From positions 1 through 64,000 of the forward strand of contig NZ_CP029210.1 in assembly GCF_003100395.1 (NCBI RefSeq): a stretch of DNA of 64,000 nt, written 5' to 3'. This DNA comes from Aquabacterium olei. Lineage in GTDB: Bacteria; Pseudomonadota; Gammaproteobacteria; Burkholderiales; Burkholderiaceae_C. The position numbers and the translations under genes were made by a program. This document shows, piece by piece, positions 19,770-28,777 of this stretch. The stretch's first letter is position 1; every line of letters starts with the position of its first letter. A model generated the notes under the pieces. That model ran no database searches. It saw only the letters and a program-made list of their open reading frames with translations, and was not told the origin of the DNA.

Positions 19770-20312
19770 ATGATGCAATGGAAACCATCCGCCACGCTGG
19801 CGCTGATCCCCGTGGCGGCGATCGTGGCGCCTGCCATCGCCCACGCGAAGATCTATGTGAGCGTGGAAGACACGCAGAAGCGGCTGTATCCCGGCGAGAA
19901 GCTGGTGCAGACCCCGATCGCGCTGACCGAAGCCCAGCGTGAACGCATGCGCGAACTGTCTTCCGTGCGCGAACCTTTCCGCGGCGTGCGTGTGTGGCGC
20001 ACGGCCAAGGGCGACTGGTTCATCGTCGACGAGGTGGTGGGCAAGCACGAGATGGTGAAGTACGCGCTGGCCATCCACGCCGACGGCACCATCAAGGGCA
20101 TCGAGATCATGGAGTACGTCGAGTCCTACGGCTACGAAGTGGGCGAGGCCAGCTGGCGCAACCAGTTCGTCGGCAAGACCAGCGCGTCGAACCTGAAGCT
20201 CAACAAGGACATCCAGAACATCTCGGGCGCCACGCTGTCGTGCAAGCACCTGACCGATGGGGTCAAGCGCCTGATGGTCATGCACGAGCTGGTGCTCAAG
20301 GGCCTGAAGTGA
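19770..20312 (+). CDS. Periplasmic FMN-binding domain protein (flavinylation substrate)
   Basis: A 180-residue exported protein: signal peptide (residues 1-26, cleavage after AIAHA), then an FMN-binding domain. The motif ISGATLS near residues 150-156 contains S-G-A-T, whose Thr is the residue that ApbE links covalently to FMN in NqrC, RnfG and similar proteins. The partner apbE follows directly with a 4-base GTGA overlap, so substrate and enzyme are co-translated. AGGAGG overlaps the previous stop; a second ATG at 19773 is equally spaced for it. Its likely job is one-electron transfer in the periplasm between the membrane protein encoded downstream and an outer acceptor. Confidence 0.88.
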   Translation: MMQWKPSATLALIPVAAIVAPAIAHAKIYVSVEDTQKRLYPGEKLVQTPIALTEAQRERMRELSSVREPFRGVRVWRTAKGDWFIVDEVVGKHEMVKYALAIHADGTIKGIEIMEYVESYGYEVGEASWRNQFVGKTSASNLKLNKDIQNISGATLSCKHLTDGVKRLMVMHELVLKGLK

Positions 20313-21136
20313 AGGCCTGTCGGCCCTGTCTCGGCACCTATGTCGAGATCCGGCTGGGCGAGGGCGCCTCGGACGCGGCGCTGTCCACCGCCTTTGCGCA
20401 CATCGAGCGGGTGCAGCGCTGCATGTCCGTCTTCAATCCCGATTCGGATGTGAGCCGCATCAACCGCCTGCACCCGGGCGAGACGATCCAGGTCGACCCG
20501 TGGACCCACGAGGTGCTGACCCTCGCATGCGAGGTGCACCGTGCGTCGGGCGGGCTGTTCGATTGTGGTGTGGCACCACACCTGGCCCGATGGGGCATGC
20601 TGCCATCCGCGGTCGCCGCGGTGTCGGCATCTTCCATTGCCAACCTGGAGATGCGGTCGGGCCACCGTGTTCGCAGCCGCGCACCCGTGCAGATCGACCT
20701 CGGCGGCATTGCCAAGGGCTACGCGGTGGACCAGGCAGTGACGGCGTTGCAGACAGCGGGTGTGAAGGGCGGCGTCGTCAACGCGGGCGGTGACCTGCGG
20801 GTGTTCGGCGAGGCCGAGGAAGACATCTGGCTGCGTGACCCGGCCGAGCCGGAACACCTGCGCCATGCGGGCACCCTGCGCGATGGGGCATGTGCCACGT
20901 CGGCCACCTACTACTCCCGCCGCAGTGTGGACGGTCATGAAGTCTCGGCCCTGGTTGATCCGCGCACCGGCACGGCCGTGAACGCTCGCCAGAGCTACAC
21001 CGTCGTCGCGCCGCGCTGCGCCGTGGCCGACGCGCTCACCAAGGTGCTGGCCCTGGCGCGCGACCCCCATCACCCGTGTCTTGCCACGTACGGCGCCCAC
21101 GCCGTGGTCCTCTCTCCTGCTTCCTGCCTGCCATGA
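20309..21136 (+). CDS. apbE: FAD:protein FMN transferase
   Basis: ApbE moves FMN from FAD onto Thr/Ser of target proteins. The 275-residue sequence has LGTYVEIRL at the N-terminus, the MSVFNPDSDVSRIN block, VQIDLGGIAKGYAVDQAV (FAD/Mg binding), VNAGGDLRVFG, CATSATYYSRR, LVDPRTGTAV and APRCAVADALTKVLAL. All are family hallmarks. The GTG start at 20309 overlaps the previous stop. The family is usually a periplasmic lipoprotein of about 330 residues, but this protein begins MKACRPCLGTYVEI with no signal peptide, so either it acts in the cytoplasm or the export signal is non-standard. It lies between its evident substrate and a membrane partner. Confidence 0.93.
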   Translation: MKACRPCLGTYVEIRLGEGASDAALSTAFAHIERVQRCMSVFNPDSDVSRINRLHPGETIQVDPWTHEVLTLACEVHRASGGLFDCGVAPHLARWGMLPSAVAAVSASSIANLEMRSGHRVRSRAPVQIDLGGIAKGYAVDQAVTALQTAGVKGGVVNAGGDLRVFGEAEEDIWLRDPAEPEHLRHAGTLRDGACATSATYYSRRSVDGHEVSALVDPRTGTAVNARQSYTVVAPRCAVADALTKVLALARDPHHPCLATYGAHAVVLSPASCLP

Positions 21137-21585
21137 GTCACCACAAACGCAGCCGCATCGGGATGTTGCCTCGCTGGCAGCGCCTCTCCACGCACACCAT
21201 CTTCACCGTGTGCGCCGTGTCGGGCCTGGGCTTTCTGCTCAAGCGCGAGGCGGGGCTCGACCTGGGTGAGCTCTCGGCGCACAGCATGCTGGTGTGGCAC
21301 GGGGTGAGCGCGGCTTTCGCGCTGGTGGTGCTTGGCTCGGTGCTGCCGGGGCACGTGCGGGGCGCGTGGCATGCCCGCCGCAACCGGGCCACCGGCGTGG
21401 CGATGCTGACCGTGATGGCCGTGCTGATGCTCAGCGGGCTGCTGCTGTATTACGGCGCCGAGGAGGCACGCGACTTGACCGTGCGCGTGCACTGGCTCAT
21501 CGGCCTGGGGGCGTTTGCCGCCTTCCCGCTGCACCTCGTCGTGGGGCGTCGTCAGTATCGGGCGAAGTTGGCGCTCACGCGCTGA
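21133..21585 (+). CDS. Four-helix membrane protein, cytochrome b-like
   Basis: A 150-residue protein with four predicted transmembrane helices (about residues 20-38, 50-70, 90-107 and 118-137). Histidines stand at helix ends and inside helices (LSTHTIF, LSAHSM, VWHGV, VHWLIG, PLHLV), a pattern seen in diheme cytochrome b561/DUF4405-type proteins. ATGA overlap with apbE (ATG at 21133) fixes the start. It would pass quinol-derived electrons to the flavinylated periplasmic protein, as in other ApbE-linked extracytosolic electron-transfer systems. Heme binding is inferred, not shown. It overlaps the convergent oxygenase gene by 34 bases. Confidence 0.7.
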   Translation: MSHHKRSRIGMLPRWQRLSTHTIFTVCAVSGLGFLLKREAGLDLGELSAHSMLVWHGVSAAFALVVLGSVLPGHVRGAWHARRNRATGVAMLTVMAVLMLSGLLLYYGAEEARDLTVRVHWLIGLGAFAAFPLHLVVGRRQYRAKLALTR

Positions 21586-22550
21586 GCCAGGTAGTCCGCT
21601 GCGGTGATCGGCGGGTGAACCTGACGCGGCCCCTGGATCACCACATCGCGGTTGGCCTGCGCGAAGAAGGCCAGGCTGTAGCGGGCGCCCTGGTATTCGT
21701 CGGGCCGCGGGTTGCGCACGCGGTGGAAGTTGGACGGCAGCACGTCGTCACTCCAGCGCATGAGCATGTCGCCGATGTTGCACGTGATGACGCCTTCGGC
21801 CGGCGCCACTTCCGTCCAGACCTGGCCATCGGCTTCCTTGCCGGGGCACACCTGCAGCCCGCCCTGACCCTCACGCTGGAACAGCAGGGTCAGGCAGTCG
21901 AAGTCGGTGTGGGCGCCGGCCCGCCACAGGCCGGCGGCGTCGCGCTGATCGGGCGGGATGGCGAAGTAGTGCAGCAGGCGCAGCGTGCTCTGGTAGGCCG
22001 GCACGGACGGCTCGTGCGCGCGCGTGAAGAACTCGGGCTCGAAGCCCAGCTTGTCGGCGAAGCACGAGAGCACCTGCATGGCCAGCGTCCAGCACTGCCG
22101 CTCGAACGCCAGCATGGTGGCCTGGAAACCAGGCAGCTCGGCCTCGGTGGGCCACAGCGGGGCCATGTGGGGCCGGGTGATCTGGTAGCTCTCTTTCTGA
22201 TCCGGTGTGCCGGTGGAGGGGCGCACCTGCGCACGGCTTTCCCAGCCGGCATTGCGGCCCTTCTGCAGCGGGTACTGCGCCTTCACGCCGTCGGGCAGGG
22301 CAAAGAAGCGCTCGGCGGTGTCGAAGGCCTGCTCGATGTCCTCGAGCGCGATGCCATGGTGCACCAGCTGGAAGAAGCCGACCTCCACCGCAGCAGCCCA
22401 CAGCTGGTCGGCGATCTCGGCGCGGCGTTGTTCGAAGTCCGTCAGGTCGATGCGGCGGATCTCGCGGGCGCGGGTTTCGCCCAGACCGCCCATGCGGGCC
22501 TCGCGTTGCAGTTCATCGAGTGCGTACGGGGTGGACGAAGAAGGATTCAT
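21552..22550 (-). CDS. 2-oxoglutarate/Fe(II) oxygenase, isopenicillin N synthase-like
   Basis: A 332-residue non-heme iron dioxygenase. The DIOX_N region (VGFFQLVHHGI) is followed by the catalytic double-stranded beta helix. The metal triad is HTD in GAHTDFDCLTLLF and His in NFHRVRNP, and the 2-oxoglutarate-binding R-x-S is in ARYSLAFFA. This matches the isopenicillin-N-synthase-like/flavonol oxygenase group; bacterial members oxidise varied small molecules and the substrate cannot be read. The ATG at 22550 has GGAG 8 bases upstream and gives a normal N-terminus; upstream in-frame codons look untranslated. It is a single gene, convergent with the flavin operon. Confidence 0.88.
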   Translation of the reverse strand: MNPSSSTPYALDELQREARMGGLGETRAREIRRIDLTDFEQRRAEIADQLWAAAVEVGFFQLVHHGIALEDIEQAFDTAERFFALPDGVKAQYPLQKGRNAGWESRAQVRPSTGTPDQKESYQITRPHMAPLWPTEAELPGFQATMLAFERQCWTLAMQVLSCFADKLGFEPEFFTRAHEPSVPAYQSTLRLLHYFAIPPDQRDAAGLWRAGAHTDFDCLTLLFQREGQGGLQVCPGKEADGQVWTEVAPAEGVITCNIGDMLMRWSDDVLPSNFHRVRNPRPDEYQGARYSLAFFAQANRDVVIQGPRQVHPPITAADYLAQRVSANFARY

Positions 22551-22692
22551 GTCGGGGCTCCAGGTCGTGAGGGACACGGCAGGCGCAAGGCGCTGCCACT
22601 TCCGGAGCAATGACCCACCGCTTCGGGCCGGCCGTGATGTGGCAAGCCTGGCGCGGCTGAACGCTTCTACTCGCGCGGCCCGGGCAAGCAGG

Positions 22693-22718
22693 TTTCAGGC
22701 CAAGGCGGTGCCCTGAAA
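22693..22718. repeat. Short inverted repeat in the 263-base gap before the EF-hand membrane protein
   Basis: TTTCAGG (22693-22699) and CCTGAAA (22712-22718) form 7-bp arms around a 12-base loop, with no T run. It could be an operator or chance. I see nothing else in the gap 22551-22813. Confidence 0.3.
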
Positions 22719-22813
22719 GCGTGCCCGCCTTCCCACGCTGGCTGACCCGCCACCCCCGTCCGGGCGGCTGCCGCAGGGGGCGAATGGAGGGGCCCCATGG
22801 TAGGCTGGCTTAC

Positions 22814-25015
22814 ATGCTGTTGCCTTCCAAGACCCCCCTGCACCGCTGGCGTTTCTTCCGTGCCGGCGGCTTCGACCAGGTCCGCCTGGACACCGGTGCC
22901 GACCTGCTGAACCTGGCCCAGCTCGACCAGAAGCTGTGGGTGGCGCTGTCGTGCCCGACCCAGGGCGTCGAGTTCGACCCGCGCACGCTGGCGCTGATCG
23001 ACGCCGACCACGACGGGCACGTGCGCGCACCCGAGCTGATCGGCGCGATCGACTGGGCGGCCACCCGCCTGAAGTCGGCCGACACGCTGATTCAGGGCGG
23101 CGCCTTGAAGCTGGCCGACATCGACGACAGCCACGATGACGGCCGCAAGCTGCTGGCCTCGGCGCGCGGCATCCTGGCCAGCCTGGGCAAGGCCGATGCC
23201 ACCACATTGACCGTGGATGACTGCGCCGACGTGGCCCGCATCTACGGTGGCATGGCCTTCAATGGCGATGGCGTGGTCACGGCCGTGGGCCAGGACGAGA
23301 CGCTGACGGCCGCCATCGGCACCATCGTGGCGCAACTGGGTGGCAAGCCCGATCGCAGCGGCGAGGCCGGCATCGACCGCGACGCCCTCACCCGTTTCTT
23401 TGATGAAGCCCGTGCGCTGGTGGCCTGGCGTGCCGAGCCCGGGGCCAAGGCCGAGCTGCAACCGCTGGGCGCCGACACCGAGGCTGCGCACGCCGCGCTG
23501 CAGGCCGTGCGCGCCAAGGTCGACGACTTCTTCATGCGCTGCCGCCTGGCGGCCTTCGACCCGCGCGCCGGTGGCCTGCTCAACGGCAGCGAAGACGACC
23601 TCAAGCGCATCGGCGCCCAGGTGCTGGCCGGTGCGAGCGACGCCGACGTGGCCGCGCTGCCCCTGGCCTATGTGCAAAGCGGTGCGGCGCTGTCGCTGGC
23701 CGGTGGGCTGAACCCCGCCTGGGCCGATGCCGTGGCCGCCCTGCGCGATCAGGTGGTGGCCCCCTTGCTGGGCGCCCGAACGGAACTGAGCGAAGCCGAT
23801 TGGGCGCAACTCAAGGCGCGGTTTGCCCCGCGCGAAGCCTGGCTGGCCGCCAAGCCGGCCACCGCACTCGAAGCCGTGGATGCTGACGCCCTGGCCGCCC
23901 TCGTGGCTGGCGATGCCCACGCCCGCCTCGGCGCCCTGCTGGACCAGGACGAAGCCGCTGCCGAACAGGCTGCGCTGATTGCCGACGTGGAACGGCTGGT
24001 GCGCTTCGTGCGCGACCTGGCCCGCCTGGCGAACAACTTCGTGTCCTTCACCGATTTCTACACCCGGCGCGACAAGGCCAGCTTCCAGGCCGGCACGCTC
24101 TACATCGACGGCCGCAGCTGCGACCTGTGCGTGAAGGTGCTCGATCCGGCCCGTCATGCGGCGCTGGCCACGCTCTCGGGCGTGTACCTCGTCTATGTGG
24201 ACTGCACCCGTGCGGGCCAGAAGCTGAGCATCGCCGCCGCCGTCACAGCCGGCGATTCCGACCAGCTCATGGTCGGCCGCAACGGCGTGTTCTACGACCG
24301 CGAGGGCCGCGACTGGGACGCCACCATCACCAAGATCGTGGACCACCCCATCAGCATCCGCCAGGCCTTCTGGTCGCCTTACAAGAAGGTGGTGCGGCTG
24401 ATTGGCGAACAGGCCCAGAAGTTCGCTGCTGCCAAGGCCAAGGCTGCCGACGACCTGGCCACGCAATCGGTGATCAAGGCCGGTGACAAGGTCACCACCG
24501 TGCCCGCCGCTGGCCCGGCGCCCGCCCAGCCGCCCGCGGCCTTCGATGTGGCCAAGTTTGCCGGTATCTTCGCGGCCCTGGGCCTGGCGGTGGGTGCCAT
24601 CGGCACGGCGCTGGCTTCGGTGGTCACGGGCTTCATCGGCCTCAAACCCTGGCAGATGCCGCTGGCGCTGCTGGGTCTGATGCTGCTGATCTCGGGCCCG
24701 GCCATGGCCATGGCCTACTTCAAGCTGCGCAACCGCAACCTGGGCCCCATCCTGGATGCCAACGGCTGGGCCATCAACACCCGTGCGCGCATCAACATCG
24801 CATTCGGCACGGCGCTCACGCAGACGGCCCGCCTGCCGGAAGGCGCCGACCGTGCGCTGATGGACCCGTATGCCGACAAGAAGAGCCGCTGGCCCTGGAT
24901 CGTGCTGGCCGTGCTGGTGCTGGCCTGGATCACGGCCTATGTGACCGCACCCGAGAAGGTGCACCAGCTGCTGCAACCGCTCGGCGCTCCGGCGGCCTCG
25001 GCCCCCAAGGCCTGA
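22814..25015 (+). CDS. Large membrane-anchored protein with an EF-hand-like loop
   Basis: A 733-residue protein of no family I recognise. Near residues 60-72, DADHDGHVRAPEL fits the 12-residue EF-hand calcium loop (D1, D3, D5, G6, E12). A second region reads FDPRAGG and LLNGSEDD near residue 255. Most of the chain is soluble, helical and Ala-rich. Three hydrophobic segments near the C-terminus (about residues 577-600, 615-635, 697-715) anchor it, and the end is Pro/Ala-rich. There is no signal peptide, so the bulk is probably cytoplasmic. The ATG at 22814 has no clear Shine-Dalgarno sequence. The next in-frame ATG is far inside. It is followed by a strong terminator and appears monocistronic. 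Confidence 0.75.
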   Translation: MLLPSKTPLHRWRFFRAGGFDQVRLDTGADLLNLAQLDQKLWVALSCPTQGVEFDPRTLALIDADHDGHVRAPELIGAIDWAATRLKSADTLIQGGALKLADIDDSHDDGRKLLASARGILASLGKADATTLTVDDCADVARIYGGMAFNGDGVVTAVGQDETLTAAIGTIVAQLGGKPDRSGEAGIDRDALTRFFDEARALVAWRAEPGAKAELQPLGADTEAAHAALQAVRAKVDDFFMRCRLAAFDPRAGGLLNGSEDDLKRIGAQVLAGASDADVAALPLAYVQSGAALSLAGGLNPAWADAVAALRDQVVAPLLGARTELSEADWAQLKARFAPREAWLAAKPATALEAVDADALAALVAGDAHARLGALLDQDEAAAEQAALIADVERLVRFVRDLARLANNFVSFTDFYTRRDKASFQAGTLYIDGRSCDLCVKVLDPARHAALATLSGVYLVYVDCTRAGQKLSIAAAVTAGDSDQLMVGRNGVFYDREGRDWDATITKIVDHPISIRQAFWSPYKKVVRLIGEQAQKFAAAKAKAADDLATQSVIKAGDKVTTVPAAGPAPAQPPAAFDVAKFAGIFAALGLAVGAIGTALASVVTGFIGLKPWQMPLALLGLMLLISGPAMAMAYFKLRNRNLGPILDANGWAINTRARINIAFGTALTQTARLPEGADRALMDPYADKKSRWPWIVLAVLVLAWITAYVTAPEKVHQLLQPLGAPAASAPKA

Positions 25016-25035
25016 TCAGCCCTGCGTCAACAAAG

Positions 25036-25060
25036 AGGCCGGCTTCATGCCGGCCTTTTT
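25036..25060 (+). terminator. Rho-independent terminator
   Basis: A perfect 8-bp stem AGGCCGGC/GCCGGCCT (25036-25043 and 25049-25056) with loop TTCAT, followed by T residues to 25060. It lies 21 bases after the EF-hand protein gene. Confidence 0.9.
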
Positions 25061-25175
25061 CATTCGTGATGAATGTCTCGCAGGCGGCCTCTTTGATCCT
25101 GGACATGCACCATCTGGCCGATGGGCCGACGCCCGGTTGCCGAACTAGCATGCTCCCGATCCCAGGAGGAATGCG

Positions 25176-26480
25176 ATGAAGAGGACCATGATGGCGCTGT
25201 TGTGTGCCGTGGCTGCACACGGGGTGTGGGCACAGAATGTGACCGCCGAGGAAATGATGTTGCTCGACGAGATGCGAGCAAAGTACAAGACCGTAGGCAA
25301 GGAGCTGAGTCCGGAGGATGAAGCACGGATCCTTCAGCGCGTGCGGGCGATGAGGAACCTGGTGCCCCCCGCAGCGGCGGCGCCGTCATTTGCGCCGGCA
25401 CCCGTTCAGCCGGCCTACCAGTACCAGCCCGCTGCGCAACCCGTGGCTCAGCCTGCGATCAGTGAGTCGGATCTTCGCCAGAAAATGCGCGTGGTGCAGC
25501 AGCACCAGAAGGTGGTCAACGAAGTCGTTTTCCTGCGCGATGGCATTACCTTCGATGGGCAGCGATTTGCTGATCCCGAGGGGCGGACCAGCCGCTTTGT
25601 CATCGATGCGCGCCAGGGGCGGGTCGCCTACACGGTGGGCACGGGCGATCGTGTTGCAGTCAAGATCGCGAATCTGAAGTCGCCGGCTGAGGCTGTCACG
25701 GTCGGGCAGGTCACCCAACAGGGCAACCAGTGGGTCTTCACATCGGTGACGGGCAAGACCCTGGCGGGTGAGTTGTTCTTCCCCTTGACCGACGGGGTGC
25801 TGGTGCTGCGCGACTCCGTGGGCTTCCGTTACGTTGCCGGGGAAGGTGTTCAGCAGATCAATATTCCGAACGGCTGGTACCCTGCCCCGCTGCAGCGGGG
25901 CAACATCAGCACCACGGGCTGGCTCCTGCTGGAAAAAGACACGGCCGAGGAGCGTGCCTCTCCGCTGGCTGGGCTGCTGAGCATTGGCAAGATGGTGGGA
26001 CTGGCTGACGCCAGCGATTACGCGTTGATGAATGTGTCGACCGGCAAGATGGTACCCATCAGCATCAACAGCAGTGGGAAGAATGCCTATGCCTACTCGG
26101 GTTGCCGTCGCAAGAATGCGTTGATCAACATCTGTGATCAATCGGTGTCATACGAGTCGACCTTCCAGCCAGACGGTTCACCCAATCCCACCCACTACTT
26201 CTGGCGTGTCGACTGGATGAACACCGCGAACGGACCGGTGCTGATTGCCAAAGAAGGCACGATGGGTGCACAGGTTCATGCCTGGGACCTTGGCACCGGC
26301 AAGAAGGTCTTGCTGCTTGAACGCACGCTGGGCGTGGGACACATGAATGCCCGCATCCATCCGGACGGCCGTGTGCAACTGGCGGCGCAGATGGGCTTCG
26401 GCCGTGAAGTCATCGAGGACGTCGTGGCCGAGCTTCAGAAGCGGCCAGACATGATGGCCCAGGCCCGGTCCGCTCCCTGA
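25176..26480 (+). CDS. Exported protein of unknown function
   Basis: A 434-residue protein with a signal peptide (MKRTMMALLCAVAAHGVWAQ, cleavage before or after the Gln). A short acidic helical stretch follows, then a low-complexity linker rich in Pro, Ala, Gln and Tyr (about residues 63-96), then a beta-rich globular domain with many Gly and aromatic residues. One CRRKNALINIC pair of cysteines near residue 315 could form a disulfide. AGGAGG lies 7 bases before the ATG. It sits alone between a terminator and the convergent leuA gene. Periplasmic or extracellular location is likely; I recognise no domain. Confidence 0.8.
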   Translation: MKRTMMALLCAVAAHGVWAQNVTAEEMMLLDEMRAKYKTVGKELSPEDEARILQRVRAMRNLVPPAAAAPSFAPAPVQPAYQYQPAAQPVAQPAISESDLRQKMRVVQQHQKVVNEVVFLRDGITFDGQRFADPEGRTSRFVIDARQGRVAYTVGTGDRVAVKIANLKSPAEAVTVGQVTQQGNQWVFTSVTGKTLAGELFFPLTDGVLVLRDSVGFRYVAGEGVQQINIPNGWYPAPLQRGNISTTGWLLLEKDTAEERASPLAGLLSIGKMVGLADASDYALMNVSTGKMVPISINSSGKNAYAYSGCRRKNALINICDQSVSYESTFQPDGSPNPTHYFWRVDWMNTANGPVLIAKEGTMGAQVHAWDLGTGKKVLLLERTLGVGHMNARIHPDGRVQLAAQMGFGREVIEDVVAELQKRPDMMAQARSAP

Positions 26481-26504
26481 TCGCGTGCCGACCGGGGCGG
26501 CCGT

Positions 26505-28166
26505 TCAGCGCCGGGCGCGCCCCACCCCGTTGCACAGCGCCTGGATCGACGCCTTGGTGGTGTTCGCATCCACGCCGGCCCCGAAGGTCGAGCGGCCCCC
26601 CACCCCCACTTCGATGATGGCGCAGGCGCGGGCGCTGCCGTCGTCCTGGGCCGAGGCCATGGCGCGTTCCTCGAAGCCGTGCACCTCCACGTCGATGCCG
26701 GCCGACTTGAAGGCCTGCACCGCCGCGTGGATCGGGCCGTTGCCGTGGCCGGTCAGGCGCTGTTCCTGGCCGTCGATCTGCACGGTCAGCTCGATGGTCT
26801 CGCCGCCGTCCTGCTCGGCCACGCGGTGGCCGATGTAGCGCACCGGGTGCGTGCCTTCACCAAGGTAGGTCCGGCCAAAGAGCTGCCAGATGTCGGCCGA
26901 GCTCAGCTCACCGCCCTGCTGGTCGGCGACCTCCTGCACCACGGCCGAGAACTCGATCTGCATGCGGCGCGACATCACCACGCCATGGTCGGTTTCCAGC
27001 AGGTAGGCCACCCCACCCTTGCCCGATTGGCTGTTGACGCGGATCACCGAGTCGTAGCTGCGCCCGAGGTCGGCCGGGTCAATCGGGAGGTAAGGAACGT
27101 TCCACAACTCGCCAGCCTTTTGAGCGGCGAAGCCCTTCTTGATCGCGTCCTGGTGGGACCCCGAGAAGGCTGTGAAGACCAGGTCACCCGCGTAAGGGTG
27201 CCGTGGGTGAACGGGCAGCTGGGTACAGTGCTCTGCGGTGCGCACCACGGACTGGATGTCGGAGAAATCCAGCCCCGGGTGCACGCCCTGGGTGTAGAGG
27301 TTCAGGGCGAGGGTCACGAGGTCGACGTTGCCGGTGCGCTCGCCGTTGCCGAAGAGGCAGCCCTCGACGCGGTCGGCGCCGGCCATCAGGCCGAGTTCGG
27401 CGGCGGCCACGGCGGTGCCGCGGTCGTTGTGCGGGTGCAGGCTCAGGATCACGCTGTCGCGGCGGGCCAGGTGGCGGTGCATCCACTCGATCTGGTCGGC
27501 ATACACATTGGGCGTGGTGAGCTCCACCGTGGTCGGCAGGTTGAGGATCACCTTGCGAGCCGGTGTGGCGCCCCAGGCCTCGGTCACGGCGTCGCACACT
27601 TCGAGCGCGAAGTCGAGTTCGGTGCCGGTGAAGGTCTCGGGGCTGTACTCGAGCTGGATCTCGGTCTCGGGCATGGTGGCGGCGATCTCGCGCACCAGCT
27701 TCACGCCGGCCACGGCCATCTCGCGCACCTCGTCGCGCGTCATGTTGAAGACGATGTTGCGGAAGGGCTTGGAGGTGGCGTTGTAGACGTGGACGATGGC
27801 CTTCTTCGCGCCGCGTACCGACTCCATCGTGCGGCGGATCAGGTGCTCGCGCGCCTGCGTCAGCACCTCGATGGTGACGTCTGCCGGGATGAGCTGTTCT
27901 TCGATGAGCTTGCGCACGAAGCCGAAATCGGTGTCCGAGGCCGAGGGGAAGGCCACCTCGATCTCCTTGAGGCCGATGGCGCACAAGGTCTGGAACATGC
28001 GCAGCTTCTTCTCGCCGTTCATGGGCTCGAAGAGCGACTGGTTGCCGTCGCGCAGGTCGGTGCTCATCCAGATCGGCGGCTTGCTGATGACCTGGTTCGG
28101 CCAGGTGCGGTCGGTCAAGCCGACGGGCTTGAACGGGGTGTACTTGGTCTGCGGGTGGGCGAGCAT
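26505..28166 (-). CDS. leuA: 2-isopropylmalate synthase (LeuA2 type)
   Basis: It condenses acetyl-CoA with 2-ketoisovalerate, the first committed step of leucine synthesis. The 553-residue protein has the HMGL-like TIM barrel ([11 protein letters not shown] with the metal-binding Asp, [19 protein letters not shown] with Hx[12 protein letters not shown]) and the C-terminal LeuA dimerisation/allosteric domain near residues 420-545, which mediates leucine feedback. [16 protein letters not shown] and the length identify the longer LeuA2 type found in actinobacteria and many Burkholderiales. AAAGG upstream of the ATG serves as ribosome-binding site. It is divergent from an Lrp/AsnC regulator, with 140 bases between the start codons, which suggests amino-acid-responsive control. 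Confidence 0.97.
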   Translation of the reverse strand: MLAHPQTKYTPFKPVGLTDRTWPNQVISKPPIWMSTDLRDGNQSLFEPMNGEKKLRMFQTLCAIGLKEIEVAFPSASDTDFGFVRKLIEEQLIPADVTIEVLTQAREHLIRRTMESVRGAKKAIVHVYNATSKPFRNIVFNMTRDEVREMAVAGVKLVREIAATMPETEIQLEYSPETFTGTELDFALEVCDAVTEAWGATPARKVILNLPTTVELTTPNVYADQIEWMHRHLARRDSVILSLHPHNDRGTAVAAAELGLMAGADRVEGCLFGNGERTGNVDLVTLALNLYTQGVHPGLDFSDIQSVVRTAEHCTQLPVHPRHPYAGDLVFTAFSGSHQDAIKKGFAAQKAGELWNVPYLPIDPADLGRSYDSVIRVNSQSGKGGVAYLLETDHGVVMSRRMQIEFSAVVQEVADQQGGELSSADIWQLFGRTYLGEGTHPVRYIGHRVAEQDGGETIELTVQIDGQEQRLTGHGNGPIHAAVQAFKSAGIDVEVHGFEERAMASAQDDGSARACAIIEVGVGGRSTFGAGVDANTTKASIQALCNGVGRARR

Positions 28167-28306
28167 GGCGGGGCCTTTGTTCTGATGCGAGGGGCGTTCG
28201 TCGATGGGAAGAATCTTATGTGGCCTGCCTTGGAATAGGCTGCCTATTTCGTGCCCTCTTCGCCCTGGTTTTGGCAGAAAATTGCGCCATCAATCGGAGA
28301 AACGGC

Positions 28307-28774
28307 ATGATCACCGAACTGACCCGCCACGACCGGCAGATCCTCGCCATCCTGCAGACGGAAGGTCGCATCAGCAACCAGGACCTGGCCGAGCGCATCG
28401 GCCTGTCGCCGTCGCCCTGCCTGCGCCGGGTGCGGATGCTGGAGGAAGCCGGGCTGATCACCGGTTACCGCGCCATGGTGGATGCGCGCAAGCTGGGCCT
28501 GACGCTGATGGCGCTCATCGGGATCTCGATGGACAAGCACACGCCCGAGCGATTCCAGTCGCTCGAGGCGGTGATCCGCGACATCCCGGAAGTGCTGGAA
28601 TGCCTGCTGATCACGGGGCAGCAGGCGGATTACCAGCTCAAGGTGGTGGTGCGCGACATGGACGCATACCAGCACCTGCTGCTCAACCAGATCACGCGCA
28701 TCGAGGGCGTGACCGGGGTGCACACCAGTTTCGTGCTGCGCCGCGTGGTCGACCGCACGGCGCTGCCGGTGTGA
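28307..28774 (+). CDS. Lrp/AsnC-family regulator
   Basis: A 155-residue leucine-responsive-type regulator. It has an N-terminal winged HTH (LTRHDRQILAILQ, then SNQDLAERIGLSPSPCLRRV) and a C-terminal RAM/ACT-like effector domain (VLECLLITGQQADYQLKVVV, NQITRIEGVTGVHTSFVLR). Such proteins form octamers and respond to amino acids. GGAGA 6-10 bases before the ATG at 28307 supports this start over upstream codons. The position opposite leuA suggests that it controls leuA and itself through the shared promoter region; this is inferred from the arrangement. Confidence 0.93.
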   Translation: MITELTRHDRQILAILQTEGRISNQDLAERIGLSPSPCLRRVRMLEEAGLITGYRAMVDARKLGLTLMALIGISMDKHTPERFQSLEAVIRDIPEVLECLLITGQQADYQLKVVVRDMDAYQHLLLNQITRIEGVTGVHTSFVLRRVVDRTALPV

Positions 28775-28777
28775 GCG

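Noticed and set aside
22667..24976. 769-codon open frame opposite the EF-hand protein
   Set aside because: Antisense shadow with biased composition; the plus-strand frame has transmembrane segments and a terminator.
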